Under the pieces are notes generated by a model. That model was given only the letters and a program-made list of their open reading frames with translations, had not been told where the DNA came from and did no database searches. The translations under genes were made by a program, and so were the position numbers. A stretch of 64,000 nucleotides of DNA from positions 47,710,628 through 47,774,627 of the forward strand of contig OW028576.1 of assembly GCA_932294295.1 (NCBI GenBank). The letters are read 5' to 3'. Position 1 is the stretch's first letter. The number at the start of each line of letters is the position of its first letter. This DNA comes from Alitta virens. Taxonomy: Eukaryota > Annelida > Polychaeta > Phyllodocida > Nereididae. Shown in pieces: positions 54,370-64,000 of this stretch.

Positions 54370-55465
54370 CTATAATGTATGTCAATTACATATCAAATAT
54401 GTGATGAAACTAAATACTTCATGGAAAAAAAATTCAGCAATCTTACTATTATGATAAGGTACAGATAGGCAAATTAGTTGTAGAACCAACTTTCGAAATC
54501 CACATAGCACTTCCTACATATTAGGGAGCCCTCTGTGCAATTAGTATATAACAGTCTGCACTCACAGATATATTGCAATTTACAGCAAATTGCAGTCGCA
54601 ATTATCAGCAATAATTGGAGCCTGTTGCTCATATGAGACTTATTAATTACTGCGGCTAGGACAGATGTATGTAATTTTCTCTTCCTTCAAAAAGGACAAT
54701 TCGTCTCAAATTACTTCTTAAATGGTGAGGAGTTCTCGCAATGGTCCAATTTATCAGTCATCAAGCCCAGTACATATGCTGTGAGGACGCGTATGGCCCG
54801 ACAAATTGCCACTTGATTGGTTTCTTGGTTGCTTGGGTGGTTGATTGGTTGCTTGACTGGGTAAATGGTTTGCATGCAAGCTCATGTATTCCGCAGAGGA
54901 GTTAAGTATGGAGAGGACTTCTTGATGGGTACTGTAGAAGGATTCAAAATGGCTGCCAACTTGTTTTTCAATCATATATTTTCACCATATATAGGAGTAC
55001 ATAGGAGTAACACAAAATGGAGAGAAAATCGCCAAAATAGGTCAGCTTTCTAAATGATGAAATCACATACCTGTATTGATAAAATAGATATATATATATA
55101 TATTTTATTATTATTATTATTATTTTTGCCTCCTTGTTAGAATTATGGCCATGCCAGAAGGACATTACATTCAATCAAAATTGTTACAATATGAAAACAA
55201 TAATTTTTAGATTACATGACTTGAGCATTTTCTTGACTGCATGGCTAGGATAAAAAGACTTATTAACATGAGTGACATTACTAGATTGCAGAAATAATAC
55301 TAGAAAAAGAAATATATTGGTCAATAACAATCACTTAATTCAATATAATGTCTATTGTTTTTTTAATTAAGATTTTTTTTTTCTTTCATTTTAGAAGTAC
55401 ATTTTTCTTGCCTCTTCTTCTGTATATTTAGTTGACTTCACTAAGCCTTTTCTCTAAAATTAAGA
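54370..55465. other. No firm gene
   Basis: The region contains short TTGGTTGCTTGG repeats near 54815-54860 and a TATATATA/TTATTATTA run near 55090-55130. No supportable coding sequence. Confidence 0.45.
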
Positions 55466-55481
55466 AAAATGTTTTTGACAG

Positions 55482-55696
55482 GTCATTCTACAATATTTCA
55501 GCACAATCAGTCATATAGAGATATTGTTGTTGTATCCAGTTGCGACCCAGACATGAGTGATTTGTGTGTTCCGTGCACACTATGTGTTTTCAATGCTACA
55601 TCATGTGTCATACTGCAGGAGTTTGAAATCATGAAATTATTATGTAAAGATATCTACGTCATATGTCATATTTGTAATATTCCACAAATTGATTGA
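55482..55696 (+). CDS. Candidate cysteine-rich exon (weak)
   Basis: An acceptor-like TGTTTTTGACAG precedes a phase-1 frame. It encodes HSTIFQHNQSYRD, then SSCDPDMSDLCVPCTLCVFN and ATSCV, and ends NIPQID-stop. The spacing C-x7-C-x2-C-x2-C-x6-C with an Asn-x-Thr site resembles a small extracellular disulphide module; a TNF-receptor-like repeat is one possibility but cannot be claimed. The phase matches the donor of the exon at 36186-36258. A weaker internal donor (GTAAAG near 55643) could end it earlier. The pyrimidine tract is mediocre. Confidence 0.25.
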
Positions 55697-55699
55697 TTG

Positions 55700-56765
55700 G
55701 TTATAAAGCAAACAGCAACCAAATATAAAAAGAAAAAAAAAACTGAAATTTAGGGAAAATCCATAAACTTCTGATGTCAGAAACTGTCACAAATGATTCA
55801 ATAATCGACCAACTTTACTTAACACCTGATTTACTAATCGATAAAATAAAATAGAAACCATCAGGTTTACTAATAAACAGACTGACAGAGGTTTATTGCT
55901 TGATATTAAAAGCGACAAGTTATCAAAGACTTTAATAACAGGTATTGATTTAAAGACAACCCACTGCTTTAGTAGCTACTATTTGTTTCCTTTGATGTTT
56001 GACAATAATCATTTTCTCATTTCATGGTTGTCAGGTCCTAATTAGTCTCATAGCAACAGAAATCATTTGCTTGAGATATCACACACCATATTTAATGCCA
56101 TAAAACTAACTCAGGGAGAGTGATATTTGTTGTCTTTCATAGCAGAAGTTTATGATCAAAGAGTATAGAAGAGAACTGTGAACTCCTCCAAAAGGAAATT
56201 AACATCAGACTGTTTAATTAATAATTAATGAATGATTGATTAATTATTAATACCTCACATGGCGGAGAAATTACTTCACAATTCATTTCATTCGTGTCGT
56301 GTGAAGTTTTAATCGTATTAATTTTGGTTAAAAGTGAAAGATTGAAACTGGAAGCCTTAGGCTGTCTCTATGCATAACGTCAAAAGTCGATTTAAACTGA
56401 AATATTTCGCTATTGATTTGATTCAATTTTGATTCGATTTAAATTATTAAATTTAGGACTCGCGCCTAGCTCACACATCGCTAGGAAAAGACATGATTTG
56501 TTTAACAACAATGATGGCTCCTCCAACTGTTAGAAGATACTGCTGCTTTAACCATTCATAAATAACGTTCAGGGCTAGTAAGAGCTACAACAAGCTGAAT
56601 GTAGCACTCCCATCCAATTCTGTGTTACCGGTAAGCAGTCAGCAGGGTGAATTAAAAAGATTTATCAATTAAGACATACCTATTTACTTAATCCGTACTC
56701 TTTTTTGCCCCTTTCCTTTCTTTTGATATTTTTATTTAATTTTTTTTGGGCAAATATCTTACATA
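55700..56765. other. AT-rich stretch, no gene seen
   Basis: Nothing supportable; a palindromic TTAATTAATAATTAATG stretch lies near 56215-56250. Confidence 0.5.
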
Positions 56766-56769
56766 ACAG

Positions 56770-56886
56770 TAAGTAGGATTAGTATGGCTCTATGAAAGAT
56801 ATTGAATGTAGCTCGTACGCTATTTTTTTTATGTGTAGACAGATTTGCTTTATAGAAGAGCATTGTGTATGAATGGTGGGTGAAGA
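56770..56886 (+). repeat. 118-bp direct repeat, left copy
   Basis: AGTAGGATTAGTATGGCTCTA through CAGATTTGCTTTATAGAA to GAATGGTGGGTGAAGAA. The right copy at 58811-58930 is about 90 percent alike. The copies flank about 1.9 kb. Confidence 0.8.
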
Positions 56887-56889
56887 AAT

Positions 56890-57535
56890 ATTGCCGTTTG
56901 AGAGAGGGTAAGATATATGTTAGGGTTAAATGAAGACTTAGTTCAGAGGTGCTGAAAGGGGCACTTTAAAATCCTATACAGGTGGCCATTGAGGCCAGTT
57001 CAACTGTATTGTTACCGCAAACCTAACTCGGGAGTACAATTCCTGATTCGCTGCGGTAGTGCAGTCTTTCAGTCTCCATTCCAGACTGTATCCGCATCAC
57101 ACATCTACAGCCCTAGATCACTCTTCAGGGAGCTTGGCCCTGGGCTGCTTTATGACCTTGCCTTCTAAGTGGATAGAGTACATCCCTCCGAATTGAGGAA
57201 CTATGTTGCTCTAGCCGAAGGTAACTAAGATTGAGCATAGCGAAGTTTAGATAAGGTTCTGTGTTCTGTTACATAGATTAAGAGCAGCAAAGTCTGGATT
57301 AGGAACAGTGTTATATGGATGGTTTTGCAAAGTAAGGATAAGGTACAGCTTTCTCAATCACTGTGATTGAGTTAGATTGTGGATTGTCTATTGAGTTTGG
57401 TTAAATGTAGGAACTGATTCTCTGTTGCACTAAAAACATCACTGCCAAAAGCAAGTTCTAGTACTACAGTCACCTCACTTTGTAAACCCAAATGTAATAT
57501 ATTCACAAATAAAGATCACCCCAACAATTGAAATT
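56890..57535. other. No firm gene
   Basis: Part of the 1.9 kb between the direct repeats. A roughly 200-bp GC-richer tract at 56990-57200 looks SINE-like (GGGAGTACAATTCCTGATTCG) but matched no other copy. Confidence 0.35.
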
Positions 57536-57539
57536 ACTC

Positions 57540-57690
57540 ATTGTGGCAATCAGTGGCAAACTTAATGATGAGTCGATAAGGTTTGTAGCCCATACCACGA
57601 TACACATAAGTTTACCTTTGGGTTTGGTTTTACTTGCCCCAGCATAGACACCCAGTACAAGGCACCACCAATTTAACATCTGATGCGATT
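57540..57690 (-). mobile_element. SINE-1 fragment
   Basis: GATGAGTCGATAAGG, CCCCAGCATAGACACCCAG and AAGGCACCACCAATTTAACA follow the reverse SINE-1 order. Confidence 0.65.
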
Positions 57691-58068
57691 GATAGTACTT
57701 TGGCCAGCAATAAAAATATTGGACCTTTGGTGAGGCTGGCCAGTGCGTTGACAGTCCAATAATCTTCACCAATAATTCACCCGACTACTGTACGGATAAT
57801 ATCCCAAACTTCCAGAACTTTGTGTCTGTTGAAGCCTTTTGTTATCTTGTGGTTCCATAACATCATTACCGCAACAAAGGCCTCTGATAAGTATTACATT
57901 AGTCCAGTATCCTTTGAATCGTAAATGTGCATATGTGATGGTACATTATTTGCTGAAAAATAGCTTTTTTGCTTGTTGATATAGTTGCTTGAAGTCTATA
58001 AATAAATTATGCACAAAGAGTGGTTTTAATATGTCGTTAAGCTTGCTGGATCATGTGATTTTTGTTTG

Positions 58069-58260
58069 TCTTCTCTTCTCTTCTCCTCTCCTCTCCTCTC
58101 CTCTCCTCTCCTCTCCTCTCCTCTCCTCTCCTCTCCTCTCCTCTCCTCTCCTCTCCTCTCCTCTCCTCTCCTCTCCTCTCCTCTCCTCTCCTCTCCTCTC
58201 CTCTCCTCTCCTCTCCTCTCCTCTCCTCTCCTCTCCTCTCCTCTCCTCTCCTCTCCTCTC
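58069..58260. repeat. (CTCTC)n microsatellite
   Basis: About 190 bp of almost pure pyrimidine pentanucleotides. The Ser/Leu/Pro frames (plus) and Arg/Gly/Glu frames (minus) are repeat products. The homopurine-homopyrimidine tract could adopt triplex structure. Confidence 0.98.
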
Positions 58261-58264
58261 CAAA

Positions 58265-58805
58265 AATTCTGTCCCATTCAGAAGCATCTGTTTGCCAGTT
58301 CAGAACTTTCCTTCTCTCTTGAGGATATCTTTTGTTTCTCCTTCTCTTTGTTTGTTTGTTTTGGGGCAAGAACTGTCCACAATTAAGTCTAATGAAAAAA
58401 ATGAATATTTTCTTGGTTTTTCACTGACGGAAACAAGTTCTATCTGGCTAGGCTAAAAACTCACTTCATTTCAAGACTGACAGGCAGAGTTTTATAGTGA
58501 ACACAAGGCTCTATTGCTAACATTAAAGCTATAATTGTTTTCCATTATGTCGTTGTCCCTCTTAATAATCACATACATTATAGCAATGTTTCTGTGGACC
58601 AGCTTCACACATCTCGAACCAGTTGAAACACGATACACTTGTCTGTTTACATCTAAATACTGGGCTTGAAGGGATGGTCTCCATGGTAACAAGATCTCCA
58701 AAGACTCTATCAGAGGGGATGTTATCATCCAGGGACTTAAGCCTCTTTCTGACCCACCTGAGTGCAATTGTTTTGCATTTCATGGCGTGCTTTGGTTGCT
58801 AGGCA
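58265..58805. other. No firm gene
   Basis: The 91- and 73-codon minus-strand frames near 58500-58780 have varied composition but no domain and no splice support. Confidence 0.35.
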
Positions 58806-58810
58806 CAGCT

Positions 58811-58930
58811 AAGTAGGATTAGTATGGCTCTATGAAAGATATTGACTGTAACTCCTACGCTATTTTCTTATGTAAGTAGACAGATTTGCTTTATAGAATA
58901 GTATTGTGTATGAATGGTGGGTGAAGAACT
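58811..58930 (+). repeat. 118-bp direct repeat, right copy
   Basis: Same order as 56770-56886: AAGTAGGATTAGTATGGCTC, GACAGATTTGCTTTATAGAA and TGTGTATGAATGGTGGGTGA. The ends are not TG/CA, so a long terminal repeat is not supported. Confidence 0.8.
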
Positions 58931-58934
58931 ATTA

Positions 58935-60305
58935 GAATAAGTTCAGAATGGCCTCACATCATATGTTATTCTTCAGCTTGGACAATAATAGGTCTTATAT
59001 TGACTTTAAAAGAGAACTACTCTCTGACCTATCAATTTAGGTTGGGCTTATATGCAAGACCATGAACTCCAGGATGGGTGTGTAGGCATCACCTTTAATA
59101 CAAGTTTGGGTTTAGTGCAGAATAGCGGACCCAAATTTATGCCAATATTTGGCATCCATGAAACATGAAAATAATCAGTAATTCTTATCAAATATTTTTC
59201 TGGCAAATAATCAGAATAATATAGGTGTCAAATTACGGGGGTTAGGAAAAAAGAAAATAAACCACATTCTTGCCTTGAAAATGATCACCGCTGTTGTTTG
59301 TGATGTCATCCATTGAATTCAAGCATTTTTACGTCATAGACCTGGCAACAAAACTCGCTAAATATGGTCATAAGTTTGGGTCCGCCTTACTGCACTTTTT
59401 TCCACATTTTCACCGTCTTTATTGATTATATTTACATTTGTACCAGTGATATGTTGTCCGCATGTTTGACTAGTCGGGGGGGGGGGGGGGGGCAGAGAAG
59501 AGCCACAAGCATCAGGAGGGTTTTGACCACTTTGAAGCTAAAAAAGGCATAGTGACCCATCTTTGAACTCATCCAAGGTTCCTCAGTTTGATGTATTACC
59601 TGTAGCTTTATAGACCTGAAGTTATTATGGACATAACAGGGAGGACAACTGACATTTAAGCAGGTCATAACAATTCCCTAGGCCATATAGATGGCCATGG
59701 GTCCTACAATGCAAGATCAAAGAAGTACCATATATATAGGCACCATTTATGTCAAGTGTTACAAAGGTTTTGGCTGCAGCTGTATGTTTAGTGAAGATGC
59801 TGGTTAAATATATGTTATGGTATTGCGTCAGGCAACCAGCATCTACCATAGCCACACTAACATATTTTATGACTGCTACTAAACTGATACATAGCCCATG
59901 AAGATTTGCCAGCTTGGGGATAGAACCCGATACCCATAGCATAGCTGGCCTCTCTGCTGTTATCATCAGTTATATCATCTGAAAACAAATGTGTACCTTG
60001 TTCAACAAGTCAATTCGCTGATCTTGCTGAGCTGCTTTCTCAAAGCATCAAGTCTTGCATCGCTTCATAAACAAAGCTTTAGTAAGAATCCCTGTTTGAG
60101 ACCGTGATGCTCCGTGTTGATCCTGTGTCAAATGATTTGTTGAGTTGTTAGAAAAGCTCTCCTCATCTGAACAATAAGGGATTAAGGTGAGATAGAAATT
60201 GCTTGTTTAATGCACTAATTATGAACATTCATTTTATTGGTGGCTTTTATTAAGTGCATGTTGTTCATTAATGTGATTGTGTCAAGGTTAAATGTGACAG
60301 ATCCC
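58935..60305. other. No firm gene
   Basis: A G18 run lies near 59476. A reverse B-box-like GGGGATAGAACCCGATACC is near 59915 and may be a decayed tRNA-derived SINE head. No frame has a recognised domain. Confidence 0.4.
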
Positions 60306-60309
60306 ATTA

Positions 60310-60490
60310 GATGTGTGTGTGTGTGTGATTAGGGCTTTATGTCCTGTACTTCTGCACCAGTTGGGCTAATTAGGACAGGTAAGGACCATGGCAATGAGAC
60401 GAAGGAGGAAACAGCCATCCAACTTAGGCTCGACCAGGAATAGAACCCGGAAGCCCAGAGCGCTACCTTTGAGCTAAAACCCGCACTTCC
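60310..60490 (-). mobile_element. SINE-2 copy, head shortened
   Basis: ATTAGGGCTTTATGTCCTGTA, GTTGGGCTAATTAGGACAGG and GGCTCGACCAGGAATAGAAC match the minus-strand copies at 38100 and 39080. About 20 bp between the B box and the A box are missing. Confidence 0.8.
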
Positions 60491-60540
60491 CATTAGATGA
60501 CCTAATTCACTTGAATGCAATGCCTCAGGAAATATATGTT

Positions 60541-60589
<49 letters not shown>

Positions 60590-60592
60590 CCA
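60541..60592. repeat. (ATCA)n microsatellite
   Basis: Thirteen near-perfect ATCA units. Confidence 0.95.
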
Positions 60593-60635
60593 TGGGGCAT
60601 GTTCAGGTGTTTGGCTGAAAAATTATTGTTGATGC

Positions 60636-60912
60636 CGTGGTCTAGTGGCTAATGGGTTCGCCTGCTATCCGAGAGATTAAGATTTAAACCCCCACCATGG
60701 CATCGAGGAGTTGGGCAGATCCTGTTCAACCATTGCCTCACCCCACCCAGGTGCAATGGGTACTTGGCATAAGGCACCCACAGTGATGGCACTGGTGTGA
60801 GCTCTTTAGACCCTGCGGTTAACCCCGTGTTTAAGGCTGAATACTCCCCAGGAAGTTGAGAAAGACTCTGGATTGGCCTGCCAGGGGTGTAATTGTATAG
60901 TCTGTCACTCAT
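60636..60912 (+). mobile_element. SINE-3 copy
   Basis: The head GATGCCGTGGTCTAGTGGC and the degenerate B box are followed by CCATGGCATCGAGGAG and GGTGCAATGGGTACTTGGC. The tail CTGCGGTTAACCCCG, GCTGAATACTCCCCAGGAAG and GTGTAATTGTATAG matches the copy at 19945. Confidence 0.8.
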
Positions 60913-60914
60913 AT

Positions 60915-61396
60915 TCTGAACCTTCTGACATATCTGCGATCAACACAGGTAAATGTCACCAGTTCGAAGATTAGCTGGATCAATTATTGTGGAGTCAGAA
61001 GTTAGATGATTTCAAAAACCACTAAGTAATACTGATTATCATATACAAATCTTTATAATATTTGTGTGTGCAGACAGTACATGTTCTCTGTTGTATAAAG
61101 CCTGCGAGCAGCATTTATGTAGTGACAAATTAAGTTTGGTTTAAGTTTGGGGAAGTTTTCTGGAAATATTCTGACACATACCATCTACTTCTCAATCAAA
61201 TACTGACAACTATTTCCCTCTTATAAAGCAGTACAACTTTTTTGAATATTCAGGAGATATTTCTATGTTTGCCTGTCTGGTATATTTCCTGGGATAAACT
61301 CTGTCTTATTTAAAGAAGATCTTTGCAAATATTTGGATGATAGTTTGAGGGCAATGGACAAATATTAGAAATGACATTCTCAGGAAATGCAGAGGC
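60915..61396. other. AT-rich stretch, no gene seen
   Basis: Nothing supportable before the DNA transposon. Confidence 0.5.
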
Positions 61397-61504
61397 TTAA
61401 GCCCCGTTCCCACATAGCCGAGTTACTCGTAGTCAACTCGTAGTAATAACAAAAATTACGTAACACCCAAAATTCGAGGAGTTGGCGACGAATTTTTGGG
61501 GAAA

Positions 61505-61692
61505 AAATGACCAGGAGTGACTCGCCGAGTTACTCGCCGAATTACTCGCCGAGTTACTCGGCGGGTTCAGCGAGCGACTCGCCGAGTACCAGGAGCGACT
61601 CGCCGAGTACCAGGAGTGACTCGCCGAGTACCAGGAGTAACTCGCCGAGTACCAGGAGTAACTCGCCGAGTACCAGGAGTAACTCGCCGGGT
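61505..61692. repeat. Left subterminal 21-bp repeats of the transposon
   Basis: Tandem CTCGCCGAGTACCAGGAGTAA-type units, shortened here to the shared core CTCGCCGAGT, repeated about eight times. The core is nearly palindromic. Spurious Arg/Ser/Pro frames cross it. Confidence 0.9.
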
Positions 61693-61738
61693 GAAGCAAG
61701 GTGTCTACGACAGCGACGAGTCACCCATCGAATGATAG

Positions 61739-61957
61739 GCCGACGCCAGCCTACCTGCATTCTCAGATGAATATCTCGCTTAATATTTGGTCTATTTTCG
61801 ATCCGAAAAAACCTATGGAGTCACTATGAATTATACTACAAAACAATCTTTATTTGACGAAAATCGGACTAATATTAAGGGAGCAGTAGCTTTTTAAAGA
61901 AGCGCTCAGCTTTCTGCATTAATACAGTCTGGGCGCGGACGCTTCAGGGAGCACCAG
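61739..61957 (+). repeat. Internal module copy 1 of the transposon
   Basis: ATATCTCGCTTAATATTTGG, TATTTGACGAAAATCGGAC, GGGAGCAG and GTCTGGGCGCGGACG occur in order; the other copies are at 62634 and 62860. Confidence 0.85.
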
Positions 61958-62230
61958 TATAAGTAAATTAAATATAGCAAATAAAATCACAGATCAAATC
62001 ACAAATACTAATTACAATATCAATATTAGATTTAAATTTTACAAAATATACACAAATTTATACTGATCATAATATCACAATAAGATTCAAATTAACACAA
62101 AAAGATAAGAAAGTTATACAAATATAATCATTGCCTGGTAATTACAATTAAATATATTGCTTTTAATTAATGAAAGCAATTACATATTTTTGTAATTGTG
62201 AATGACAATCAAGACAATGTCATATTACTG

Positions 62231-62508
62231 TGTCATCTTTGAACAAACCATGAAATGACAGGTCAAAGAACCCCAATTTAGGCAATTAGGCAATTGACAC
62301 ATGTATTGAATTTGCTGTATGCTCTACACCAATTCTTTGTATCATTCAAAATGCTAATAGCAATTACTGTGTCATCTTTGAACAAACCATGAAATGACAG
62401 GTCAAAGAACCCCAATTTAGGCAATTAGGCAATTGACACATGTATTGAATTTGCTGTATGCTCTACACCCATTCTTTGTATCATTCAAAATGCTAATAGC
62501 AATTGACA
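62231..62508 (+). repeat. 139-bp tandem pair inside the transposon
   Basis: Two almost identical units begin TGTCATCTTTGAACAAACC at 62231 and 62370 and contain AAAGAACCCCAATTTAGGC. One visible difference is ACACCAATTC against ACACCCATTC, so the duplication is recent. Confidence 0.9.
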
Positions 62509-62633
62509 TAACAGTCATGGCAGTTGGCAGAATGAGTAGAAATGAATTGCAATAAAGCTCATCCAAACAATGTATATAAAATGGTCAAAAATATTGACCA
62601 CACCATTCATGTCAGGGCCATAAACAGAGCACC

Positions 62634-62857
62634 TTGCCGCCGCCAGACTACCTGCCTTTTCAGACAAATATCTCGCTTAATATTTGGTCTATTTTCAATC
62701 TGAAAATCTGTGTGGAATAAGTATGAACTCGACTATAATTCAATATTTATTTGACGAAAATCGGACTAATATTAGGGGAGCAGCAGCCTTTTAAAGTAGC
62801 GCTCAACCTTACCTGCATTGATACAGTCCGGGCGCGGACGTCTGCGAGAGCACAACT
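62634..62857 (+). repeat. Internal module copy 2 of the transposon
   Basis: Same order of blocks as copy 1, with GTCCGGGCGCGGACGTCTG at its end. It is separated from copy 3 by only a few bases. Confidence 0.85.
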
Positions 62858-62859
62858 GT

Positions 62860-63045
62860 TTGCCTCCGCCAACTTAGCTGCCTTCTCAGACGAATATCTC
62901 GCTGAATATTTGGTCTATTTTCAATCCGAAAATACGTATGGAATCACTATGAATTATACTACAAAACAATCTTTATTTGACGAAAATCGGACTGATATTA
63001 GAGGAGCAGCGGCCTTTTATATTATATACGACCCCCTACGCTGAT
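62860..63045 (+). repeat. Internal module copy 3 of the transposon, shortened
   Basis: Has the CTCGCTGAATATTTGG to GAGCAGCGGCC part and then diverges before the GGGCGCGGACG block. Confidence 0.85.
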
Positions 63046-63064
63046 GATGCATGTACTAAAGGTA

Positions 63065-63440
63065 GAACTCGACGAGTTACTCGGCGAGTTACTCCTACAA
63101 CTCGGTGAGTTACTCCTACAACTCGCCGAGTTACTCCTCGCACTCCTGAACATCCCCCCCGAGTGTAATACGAGCGAAAATAGCGCCGAGTAACTCGCCG
63201 AGTTCGAGGAGTAACTCGGCGAGTTCGAGGAGTAACTCGGCGAGTTCGAGGAGTAACTCGGCGAGTTCGAGGAGTAACTCGGCGAGTCATGGCCGAGTTT
63301 TTGGACTCCTGGATAATTCGCCGAGTGTGCCGTGCAGCACGGCATACTCGGGAGACTCGGCAAACTCGGCTCAAAATCTCACGAGTTCGCTACGAGACTC
63401 AGGAGTTATTCGCCGAGCATCTCTCGAGTGCGAGGAGTAA
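63065..63440. repeat. Right subterminal 21-bp repeats of the transposon
   Basis: CGAGGAGTAACTCGGCGAGTT-type units, shortened to the core ACTCGGCGAGTT, occur perfectly four times at 63200-63285 and degenerate on both sides. The core is the inverse complement of the left-side core, so the two ends are mirror-like beyond the terminal inverted repeats. Confidence 0.9.
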
Positions 63441-63534
63441 TCGCCGAGTTTAGTAAGAGCTGGGCCCGAGAGGCGTGTTACGTAATACTACGAGTTGACT
63501 ACGAGTAACTCGGCTATGTGGGAACGGGGCTTTA

Positions 63535-64000
63535 CAATAAAAGATGAGGTATCAGAAGAGCAAAAAGTCAAATAAGGATCCTTCAAGATTTGACATCAAG
63601 ATGAATAAGTTGAGGTTCTGTGGACGAAAGTCATTTTCTAAGAGATTACTCAGAGAGAGTACAGATTCCTTAGAGTGAAATGACGTTCAGGGATACATCT
63701 CAAATATTTTCAGTTCGGCTCGGGGTTATCATGAATCAGTAAATGATGTTTCATCATGTGATTGAAACTGATTGTGACCTGTCAACCGCTGGATTGCAAT
63801 TGGGAAACTTCTATATGTTATGGAATAACGAGCGTAAGAATTTGGTTTGAGTCGATGTGCAAAAATAAGTTAGGAAAAGGTAATGTTAAAGTCTGAATAG
63901 AACTTTAAAATGTGATAAATTAATAAGGTCTTGAGAAACATTTTTGATGGCTACATTCAGATTTAGATCACTATCAATGTACTAAAGATGTACTAAGAGA
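63535..64000. other. No gene seen
   Basis: Unique AT-rich sequence after the transposon; no supportable feature before the window end. Confidence 0.5.

Larger units (their letters stand above)
61400..63531. mobile_element. 2.13-kb non-autonomous DNA transposon, possibly Harbinger-like
   Basis: The ends AGCCCCGTTCCCACATAGCC and its exact inverse form perfect terminal inverted repeats of 46 bp (61400-61445 and 63486-63531). TTACGTAACAC recurs just inside both. The element is flanked by TTA on both sides (61397-61399 and 63532-63534). A TTA/TWA duplication is typical of PIF/Harbinger elements, so that superfamily is suggested. There is no transposase or Myb-like frame. Inside are GC-rich 21-bp subterminal repeats on both sides, a 139-bp tandem pair and three copies of a module of about 200 bp. 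Movement would need an enzyme supplied in trans. The perfect ends suggest recent activity. Confidence 0.85.

Noticed and set aside
58026..58456. Arg/Gly/Glu-rich and Leu/Ser/Pro-rich frames on the two strands
   Set aside because: They are translations of (CTCTC)n and its complement; all frames are open because the unit has no stop.
56770..58930. LTR retrotransposon with 118-bp terminal repeats
   Set aside because: The repeats do not begin TG or end CA. No primer-binding site, polypurine tract, protease, integrase or RT was seen between them.
61433..63374. Ser/Tyr/Arg-rich repeat frames, one resembling an RS-type protein
   Set aside because: They come from the 21-bp subterminal repeats of the DNA transposon and are open in several frames on both strands.

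Overview
This window reads as nuclear DNA of a multicellular animal, most likely a marine invertebrate. The phylum cannot be fixed from sequence alone. The reasons are: eukaryotic tRNA genes with internal A and B boxes and poly-T terminators, no CCA encoded; non-LTR retrotransposons with APE-lineage-like reverse transcriptase; a mariner transposase relic; tRNA-headed SINEs; abundant micro- and minisatellites; consensus-type splice donors; and AT-rich DNA with no prokaryotic operon or ribosome-binding-site structure. Almost all long open frames are by-products of microsatellites or belong to mobile elements, so the window is mainly intergenic or intronic.

Layout. 1-5.2 kb: dispersed repeats, a palindromic MITE and two long microsatellites. 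5.2-6.9 kb: a unique-looking segment with a TATA-like site and a short signal-peptide-like frame. It recurs, loaded with later insertions, at 19.3-21.9 kb. 8.1-9.3 kb: a decayed LINE. 10.8-13.8 kb: a 5'-truncated LINE with a 602-codon RT frame, inserted into a MITE whose uninterrupted relative lies at 15.2-15.4 kb. 16.2-17.2 kb: two LINE-3'-end-like sequences in inverted orientation. 18.5-19.0 kb: mariner transposase remnant. 22-34.8 kb: SINEs, MITEs, a second relic of the 8 kb LINE family, microsatellites and two motif-dense stretches that could be cis-regulatory. 35.2-36.3 kb: six perfect TGACGTCA sites followed by a possible first coding exon with a signal peptide and a consensus splice donor.

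39.5-50.2 kb is the most distinctive region: a tandem array of a roughly 3.8-4.0 kb unit on which tRNA-Gln genes lie on the minus strand. Each full unit has one tRNA-Gln(UUG) and two tRNA-Gln(CUG); the third unit is cut short, giving eight tRNA genes. The unit itself is built from older, diverged tRNA-plus-flank modules, so this is a higher-order repeat.

51-60.9 kb: more satellites, including a 105-bp minisatellite that grew from the head of the common SINE, a Tc1-like MITE, a possible cysteine-rich exon and further SINEs. 61.4-63.5 kb: a complete 2.13-kb non-autonomous DNA transposon with 46-bp perfect terminal inverted repeats, a TTA target duplication, GC-rich 21-bp subterminal repeats and an internal module present three times.

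Repeat families named here. SINE-1 is a tRNA-headed element of about 310 bp with the core motif CCCCACCCATGGGGT. SINE-2 is headed by TAGTTCAGTGGTAGC. SINE-3 is headed by CCGTGGCCTAGTGG. Family A carries GGGGAAACCTGTGGC. MITE-P has the end TACATGGCCAAATGTG. MITE-Q carries CTCTTTGTACTCAGATATAG. These names are local to this annotation and were assigned by eye. All boundaries of degenerate repeats are approximate.
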